This document shows, one piece after another, positions 25,201 to 34,200 of a stretch of 64,000 nt of DNA. Position 1 is the first letter of the stretch; every line of letters begins with the position of its first letter. The notes below the pieces were generated by a model. It searched no databases. It saw only the letters and a list, made by a program, of their open reading frames with translations, and had not been told where the DNA came from. This DNA comes from Theocolax elegans (lineage: Eukaryota; Arthropoda; Insecta; Hymenoptera; Cerocephalidae), in the NCBI GenBank assembly GCA_026168455.1, contig CM047428.1, positions 20,550,759-20,614,758 of the forward strand. The letters run 5' to 3'. The position numbers were made by a program, and so were the translations under genes.

Positions 25201-28200
25201 TAATTTTCCGACTGTAGTGTCAAGCTACATAAATAGTTGATGTTGATCGACGACGTAGTAAACTGAAATTTCCTCATTCGCCACTAAAAATGAATATATT
25301 TTTCTTCTTCTCGGTGATTCAACAAAGCACTTAAATCAACAAACCAAATTAAAATTAATATCCCAGTCATAATCAACCTGTATCATAACCCTCCCCTTAT
25401 CGTAAAAACGTATATCGTTCGATACACAAACTCGCAGGATTGCATATAATTGAGAAATATTAAACTCGAAGGCATTCCCGTATAACAATGGACGAAAGCC
25501 AACGTGCGAGTGGAGAAGGAAACAAGATTTCCTCGTAGCAATTTCCATAGCCTAAGCTTAATCGGGTCCATAAAACGGGGCCGCTTGCTCATTATACCGA
25601 GCTTTCTGAAAAACCCACCCACCCCCACTCCCTTTTCCATAATACCCCACCCCCTCCTCCTCTTCCGCGATCGGTGCTTGATTTAATTATCCCGTAGCAG
25701 CTGCGTCGGAAAATCACGAAACTGTCGGCACCTGCGCGTTATAATGGGCTTATCACCAAGATTATTATTGTTGTTTATACCGTTAACAAGCTCAACGCTA
25801 GCTTGGATGTCGACTGTCACCGGATGCAATTAACGCTTGAATCTCTCGCCACCTTCTCCCCCTCTTGCGCGCGAGGTTGATAAGGTTCGACATTTGTTAT
25901 TTAAGAACATGATATTCTCCAGTGAAAATTGTTATTACAAATTATCACTTCTGAGGTTAGATTTTTTTATTCCACAGTGGGACGTTTGTAAGATCCATTT
26001 AAAATTGTCGTGGTAAACGTAACGTTTGGAATACCGATTTTGAAGTTAATTTTTTCTTTCTTCTCGGGATGAAATCAATCCACATACCAATACGTACATA
26101 TAATTTGAGGTTAGATTTTTTAAATTACTCCGAGAAAACAGGCAGTGTCTTTGATAATTAAAGAAATCCACGTTTCAAACGATCCATTTATAGTTTGTAT
26201 ATATGAATGTGTGTTTTAAGGTTAGATTCTGTCGTTATAAACGTAACGTTCATATATCCCAATTTTGAGGTTAATTTTTTCTTTCCTTTGAGGATAAAAT
26301 CAATTCACATTCCAATACGTGTATTTTGTGGTTAAATTTTTCATTCTCTCAAGGAAACACAATTTATTTCATAAGTTCTGTTTACATGCGTATATGTTTT
26401 GAGGTTATACTATTCATTTCTCAAAAAAAAATCGATCCATTATGTAAAGAGCGTATACATATGTACCTGTGTGTGACTGTGTGCGTGTGTGTTTACGTAT
26501 CTGAATTGTAATTATATACGTGTCTATATCGAACAGTGCACGCTTAGGCTTAAAGTGATACGAGTATATATGCTTATGTGCATTAAATTCTAATCAAACA
26601 TGACCACATATGCACACTATTCTCCCAAAATCTGATCAGCTATTGATATTCTAGTAGTCCTAGTATAGCTGTTGCATCGCATTTAATCAATTATTCGAAC
26701 AAAAAAGATCTCACAAATAAATTCAGAACAAAATCAATGTTATATAATTCGAGTGACTGTTGATGATTACAAGGTATACAAACAAATACTGAATTGAATT
26801 GAATCAATATTTACTAAATTTTAATATGTATGTAATTTATTTTAAAACAAATAACTAAATATTAAATTTTAATAAGACACGAATGATTGTCAATTACTTT
26901 TAATATTGTTGATCTACCTATATTTGATTCAATTCAATTTTATTACTCCGAATATACCTTTCTTTAATTCAATAAATTTTATTTTAATTTTCCCTGGACT
27001 CGAATAAGTAAACATTAAGTCACGACCAAATACTGAATTGAATTGAAACAATATTTACTAAATTTTAATATGTATGTGATTTATTTTAAATCAATTTAAT
27101 TATAATCTTGATTTGAATCAATTCAATTACCGAATATTAAATTGTAATAAGTCACAAATGAGTGCAAATTACTTTTAATAATGTTCACTCTATATTTGAT
27201 TCAATTCAGTATTATTACCCCGAATACCTTTATTCTATAAATTGATTTGATTCAATTAATTTACTTCATTCAATTCATAATTTTTTTTCTCTACAATAAG
27301 TTGTACAACTAAAAATTTACAATTACGTATTTTTTCGAATCGATTCAAATGAATCTATGTTCAATACAATTAGAAATATTCATCTTAATTGAATCAATAT
27401 TCATTTAACTCAATTCAATAAAAAAATGTTTATAATTTTGTTTTGCAAAAAGTATTATATAAATGAAACTTATCTTAATAAAAGAAAAAAAAATAATAGA
27501 TAGTATTGAATGAAAATTTATATACCTATATATATATAGCGTGCAGAAAAAAATCCATGGCGACTACATTAACCCTATACGGTTGTAACGAGGTAATAAC
27601 TCGAATTCATACCTGCTTGCGAATCCTCATCCTCCTCTTTCCTTTTCCTTTTCAGAGGTGTAACTCCTACTATATTCTTGAACATTATGTGGGCCCTCTC
27701 CTCTCTCCTCTCATCCCATCATCGTTGTCGACGTCGTCCTTGCGGTCTACCAAAATCGAGACCGTACGTCATTCTCGGGAAATTTGCAGGATCACCGCAT
27801 ATTACACCTGATGGTATTTCTCTCCTCTCCCTCGGTTTCGTAATTCCGAGTGTTTCACACATATATAAATAAAAGTATGTCTATTATAGTTTTAAGTTTT
27901 CATGATACTAATTGTAAGGTATATAAAAATATATCGTTAATTAATTCTATATAATTGAAAATGATGATACTAACCTTGTAAAATCATTATAATGTTAATC
28001 GTAATGAAATCGTGATTGATATCATAACTATGAAATCGAATCAATTAAATAATTTAATGTATTTATTGTAGCTTTATCTGTAGAGATTACTTCAAAATCA
28101 CAGCGAAATTATGTAATGATCATTTGAAATCGTCAAGGAACGTGATATCAATTTTGAAATCGATCAAATTTATAGTCAATTTTGAAATCAATCGAAGACC

Positions 28201-31200
28201 TATATATCAAGTGCTTCAAATTAATAAATTGATATTACAATATTTCAAAGTTTATAGAAAATTTCAAACTCATTTGAAATCATTAATTAAATTTTAAATC
28301 ATTTGAGGTTTAAAGTCTAATTTGTAATCATTTGAAATTTATGATTTTTTTTTATTTATAAGTATCACTATGTGAACATTAAAATTTAAATAAATTATTT
28401 TATCATACGTAGTTTTAATTCAATTTTTTTTCATTTTAAAGTTGAATTAAATGTGAAAATACGTAGAAGTATGATATACATTTTAAATCACATTTTAAAT
28501 AATTTTTTAAGTCATTTGATACCTTTAATAAATTCTGATACATTTAAAATTAAAACATAGTTTTAAATTCTTTGAAATTTAAAATCAATTCTGAATTTAT
28601 GTGAAAATTGAAATCAATATTTTAAGTATTTCAAATGTATAACCGATTCTAATATCATTTAAATATGTAGTTTTGAAATCATTTGAAGTATGTAATCAAA
28701 TTTGAAACCACTTAAAATATATAATTAATATTGAAATGATTTGATATAGGTACATTAATTTTAAAATCAATTGAAATATGTAATCAGTTTTGAAATCACT
28801 TGAAGTATCTTAATCAGTTTTGAAGTCATCTGAATGTTTATACGATTATGAAATCATTTGAAGTAATCAGTTATAATTTTGAATTCATTTGAAGATTTAA
28901 TCAGTTTTGAAATCATTTGAAAATTGATGTAAATTTTGAAATAATTGCAAATCAATATATTACATATTTCAAAGTAAACCCCGCTCGATTAAATTAATAA
29001 AAAAATTATCTAATCTTTAATTTTGAAACCTAAATAACAATTACAAAATGTTAATGATCGTTTCATCAGGATCACGGAAGATACGACGGAATACAACGTG
29101 TCTTTTTCGGAGGCGGATTGAGGTTCTGGCTGCACAGATTACTCCTGCTCGACTCACTTTCGTATTTGTCCCACGGTCAACTGAGCTTAAGCTTGAATCG
29201 CATGATCCTAGTCGACGTCGACGACATTTTCGTAGGTGAGAAAAGCACGAGGCTCAAAAAAGACGACGTCCTCGCATTGTTGGCCACCCAACAGCGCATC
29301 CAAGCGCTCGTACCTGGATTCAAATTTAATTTGGGGTTTTCCGGAAAATATTTCCATCATGGGACGATAGAAGAAAATTTGGGGGACGATATGATACTCG
29401 AGAACGTCGACAGGTATGTATCATAATTTTCTTTTCTTTTCTGTTTTTTTTTTACTTTTAGTCTTTACGAAACTCTTTTCTTTTGAAACTTGGCAAACGT
29501 CGACTTTCGGAAAAGAAGGAAAAAAAAATTAATTATTCTTTTTTGCGCTACCAACTAAATAATTTAGTTGAACTTTCGTATACCCGTCAAAATATACGAG
29601 TTGGCGTTTGCGCGTGACGTCAACTAGAAACTGGGTCAAATTGACCTAATGTTTTACTGTACAAAGTGAATTTATACATTCGTTATTTTATGTTTATGTG
29701 CTATTTAATTAGGAATTCCTTTTAACATTTCGCCTTTTCGTTTGTCTTGTATCGATCATTTCCACGAACGTATACTGCAATTGAAATATAAATATTAAGG
29801 AGATGTCGAACTCTGAAATTAAATATTCTCTTTTTATTTATTTATTTTTTTTATCAATTTAAGTTTGATAGAATTTTTTGTTGTTTATATGATTTTAATT
29901 AATAAAGTTCTTCCATGCGTTGTAAATTTATCTTTGATTTTAAAATTTTTGGATTATAACGCGGATTCCGACACCTAATTTTCTTGTGGGTAATAATTTG
30001 TAGGAAACTACTTTTATCGACTTGAAATATTGTTGCAGATATTGACATTGAAAACTAAAAAAACATTCATAAGTAAGTTTTAAACAAATTTAAAAGAAAC
30101 TGAGAATGTTACATTTTAAATGTTGTTCATTTTGTCCGTATGTCCATAACTGAAAAATTCCGTTAATATTATTTGTATAAGAATCTTAAAAGAATCACAA
30201 AAATAGCTTTAAACACTCTTACGTCAAATCTTAGCGAGGGTCTATTAAAAGAAAAACGATTGCTTTCAAATTAATTCAAGTAGGCTATACATTGTCGGTA
30301 ATCTTATCGAGGTGTCGGTAATTCAGAAAGTTCATTAAAATTATTGATCTAAGTATTTGAAAAAATTCTCAAAGAAAATTTAATTTACACGGAAGAAACA
30401 AACGAAAAGAACGAATTTTATTTATTCCGGTAATTATGTCGGTAACTTAAAATTCCATTAAAATTATTGATTTAAAAATCTATAAACAAATTTACAAAGT
30501 AATTTTAAACACATAAAAGAACCTGACGAAGTTACAGGGAACTTTAAAACGAAAGTATGTTAGTAAAAGAATTGATAATTTTCCACCACCAAACGTAACT
30601 AACGTTACAAACGTTGACGGCAGGTTCACGTGGTTTACGCACATGTGGAATCATCAGCAGCCCCACCTCTACGAGAATGTGACACACCTACAACTGGATA
30701 TGGCGTTGAACAAGCAGTTCGCGAAGGAACACGGTATACCAACCGGAAGCGGTTACAGCGTCAGTCCTCATCATTCAGGCGTATATCCCGTCCACGAAGG
30801 CCTCTACGAGGCATGGAAGAAAGTTTGGAACATAAAAGTTACCAGCACTGAAGAGTATCCTCATCTGAGGCCAGCTCGTCTAAGACGCGGCTTCGTACAC
30901 CGTGGTATCATGGTAAATTTTTTTTCTCATTTTGTTTGGAGCAAAAAATTTGGCATTACCATCTGATGGTAACGTTGTTGTGTTTCAGGTACTGCCACGG
31001 CAGACATGCGGTCTATTCACGCACACAATATTTATCGAGAGCTATCCCGGTGGCCGAGATAAGCTCGACGACTCGATCCAGGGTGGCGAGCTGTTCCAGA
31101 CTATCGTTTACAATCCGGTAAGCCCCCGTGTCAATATCTCCATTCGATAAACCTATCCAATCCCTCCGCCTCCTCATCACCCTCTTTACCAATATCGACC

Positions 31201-34200
31201 TCAACTATTTTCATATGTGTCAATGATAACCGTGTTTGCGTATTGTCATTACTATACTTTGTTATCGATAAATTATGATTCATCGGTTAATAGACTGCTA
31301 TTATCGACCGACAGTAATTATAATTAGAGTAATTGTTTTTATATGTTGGTATATTACTCGTTTAAGCTGTATTTATGATTTAACGTTATTTTTGTGTCGA
31401 TAATATAAATTCCTGTAAGTGCTGATATTTCAAGCATGTCTTAGAAGTTGATAAAAGTAGATTACTATTAATATACATATTTTAATTACGTAGTTATTGG
31501 AATGATAAGTGTAGATACCTGTAACTGATGATATTTCAAGCTTAACCTTTGGAGTTGATAATTGTAGATTCGTAAAGTTACTTTAGTTACATAATTTTTG
31601 AGATGATAAATGTAGATTTCTGTAGCTGTTGACACTGTAAGTATTCTTTCAGAGTTGATATAATTGTAAATTTCTGATATTATAGTCATTTCGATAATAA
31701 TTTTCGGTTTGATAATCGCATTTTTCTATTAGTATAATTTTAATTTATTTTATTAGTATAACTGTTTCGAATATAATTCTTAATCAATATTATAGATTTC
31801 TGTTAGCGTAGTTGTTTTAATTATAATTTTTGAGTCGATAAGTGTAGATTTCTATTAGTATAATTTTTTCGAATACAATTTGTAGGTGGATATTATAGAT
31901 TTCTGTTAGCAAAGTTGTTTCAAATATAATTTTTGAGTGATAAGTATTGATTTCTATCAGTATAGTCATATTCAGAGTAATTATTAGGTCGATGTGTGCA
32001 GATCTGTTAGTGTAGTTATTTCTTTTATAATTTTTGTATCGATAATTGTAAATCCTTAAAGTATTTATACTCACAATATATATATATTAGTTTATATCTT
32101 GGTTTGGTAACTGTAGATTTCTATTAGTGTAACTACTTTCAGTATAAATAGGGGTTACTGAAAGAAAAAGTCTTATATTGAATGTAGTTTTTGGGTCGAT
32201 AAATGTAGATCCCTGTATTTGTTCATATTTTAAGCATAATGTTTATCGGAAAAAATAGCTCGTTGTAATTTGATTCCAAAATACCCGCTTATCTCTGTAA
32301 TGTTTTAAAAATCGATAACAAAGAAAATAAAATTTGATTAATAATAATAACGTATGATTAACATTGCAGATAAACATTTTCATGACGCACATGTCAAATT
32401 ACGGTAACGATCGGCTGGCATTGTACACGTTTGAGTCGGTAATCAAATTCATTCAATGCTGGACGAATTTACGGTTATCGAGTGCACCGCCACTTCAATT
32501 GGGAGAAAAATATTTTCAACTTTATCCGGAGGAAAATGATCCAGTTTGGGGTGTATGCATAATATATCAATATTATTTATCGACGATTGCTAAGTGCATT
32601 ACCTACCAAAAAAAACCGATTATTATTATTTTTTTCTCTTTCTTGCAGAATCCTTGCGACGATCAGAGGCATCAACGGATATGGTCGAAAAATAAAACGT
32701 GCGATCAATTGCCGAGGTTTTTGGTGATCGGGCCCCAAAAAACCGGAACGACGGCGTTGTATACGTTTCTCTCGCTTCATCCAGCGATTAGTAGTAATTT
32801 ACCAAGTCCCGACACGTTCGAAGAAATACAATTTTTCAATGGGAAAAATTATTATCGGGGCCTCGACTGGTATGAGAACATTACGAAGTTTAGAGTGAAA
32901 AATTTATTTTCAAATTCAAATTTTCCGCCAAAATTTTATCGATGAAGAAGTAACTATTTTCTCTCTTAAATTTCCATAAACATGTAGGTTATCGTGTAAT
33001 ATACATTACTCTTACTCTAATTACTCTTTTTGTTCAATTCGTTACCTATGAATGATAGTATATAAAATTAACTATTCCTCAGTCGGTAAAATATTGGCGC
33101 GAAATTTGAATTAAAATTATTGTTACCATCACAGACGGTGCTCAATCTTCATATTGTCATAAATCACCAGACACATTTCTAACAAAAAAATAATTAATTC
33201 AATTTAAAATCATGCACAAAAATGTAGAATTACTTGTGTTAGCTAGTACATAAATAAACCAGGCTGCGAGTAAAAATAAAAATAAAAAATAAATCCAAAT
33301 AAAAAGATATGCAATTCTATTAAAAAAGCATTAGAATATTGTTTACAAACAATTTAAAAAATGCATATTGTTAATTTAAAAAACGTACAAATCAATTATT
33401 TTTCTTTTGATCATTAAAAAAATCTATATTTCAAAAAGTATTTACAAAAAAATTTAATTTTCAGGTACATGAGCTTCTTCCCAGCCGCAAAAAATGAAAG
33501 TTCTCGCTACCTCTTTGAAAAGTCTGCAACGTACTTCGATGGTGAACTTGTTCCTCGACGAGCTCACGCACTTTTACCAAGAGCGAAGCTCATAACGATA
33601 CTCCTGTCACCGGCAAGGCGAGCGTACTCTTGGTACCAGCATACCAAGGTTCACGGTGATGTCACGGCTAAAAATTATTCGTTTCATTCCGTTATCACAG
33701 CGACTGACACTGCACCTAAAGCGTTACGAGATCTCAGAAATAGGTAAAATTAACGGAGAAGACAAATATATTTTAACATTAATAACTATTACTTCTTTAT
33801 GAAAATTATTTAGATTATTAAAAAGCTATATTAAAAATACTACATTTTATAGGAACGGAGGAATATACGTCAAATATCAAATTTTTTATTATATATTGTA
33901 GTAAATATCAAAATAATTATGCTAAATTATTATCATATACATATTAATATTTCCTACAAAAAATAAAAAAATCGTGATATTCGAAGTGTATTATTACGTT
34001 TCCGTAAAATGTAGTAATTATAAGATACCATTTTTCACAATGTAAGTACGAATTTCTTTACATTTTAAGTTTTTTAAGAATCATAATAATAGTTTTAGGT
34101 TAATTTACATTAAAAATTTTCTTACAATCATGTTTAATTATTTAATTAAATTAACTATTATTACTTTTTTAATATTCATTTTATTCTGTGACATACTACA

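Noticed and set aside
25336..25686. Overlapping open frames on both strands in the GC-richer block
   Set aside because: No domain, no splice-consistent partner, and both strands open equally, as expected from composition.
27506..27872. Open frames after a good acceptor-like tract in the large sfl intron
   Set aside because: The translation does not resemble any NDST segment, and the NDST protein is continuous from the exon ending at 4430 to that starting at 29070.
31486..32074. Minus-strand frames with repeated NYIYRLKI-like residues
   Set aside because: They are translations of the 55-65 bp minisatellite, not a repeat protein.
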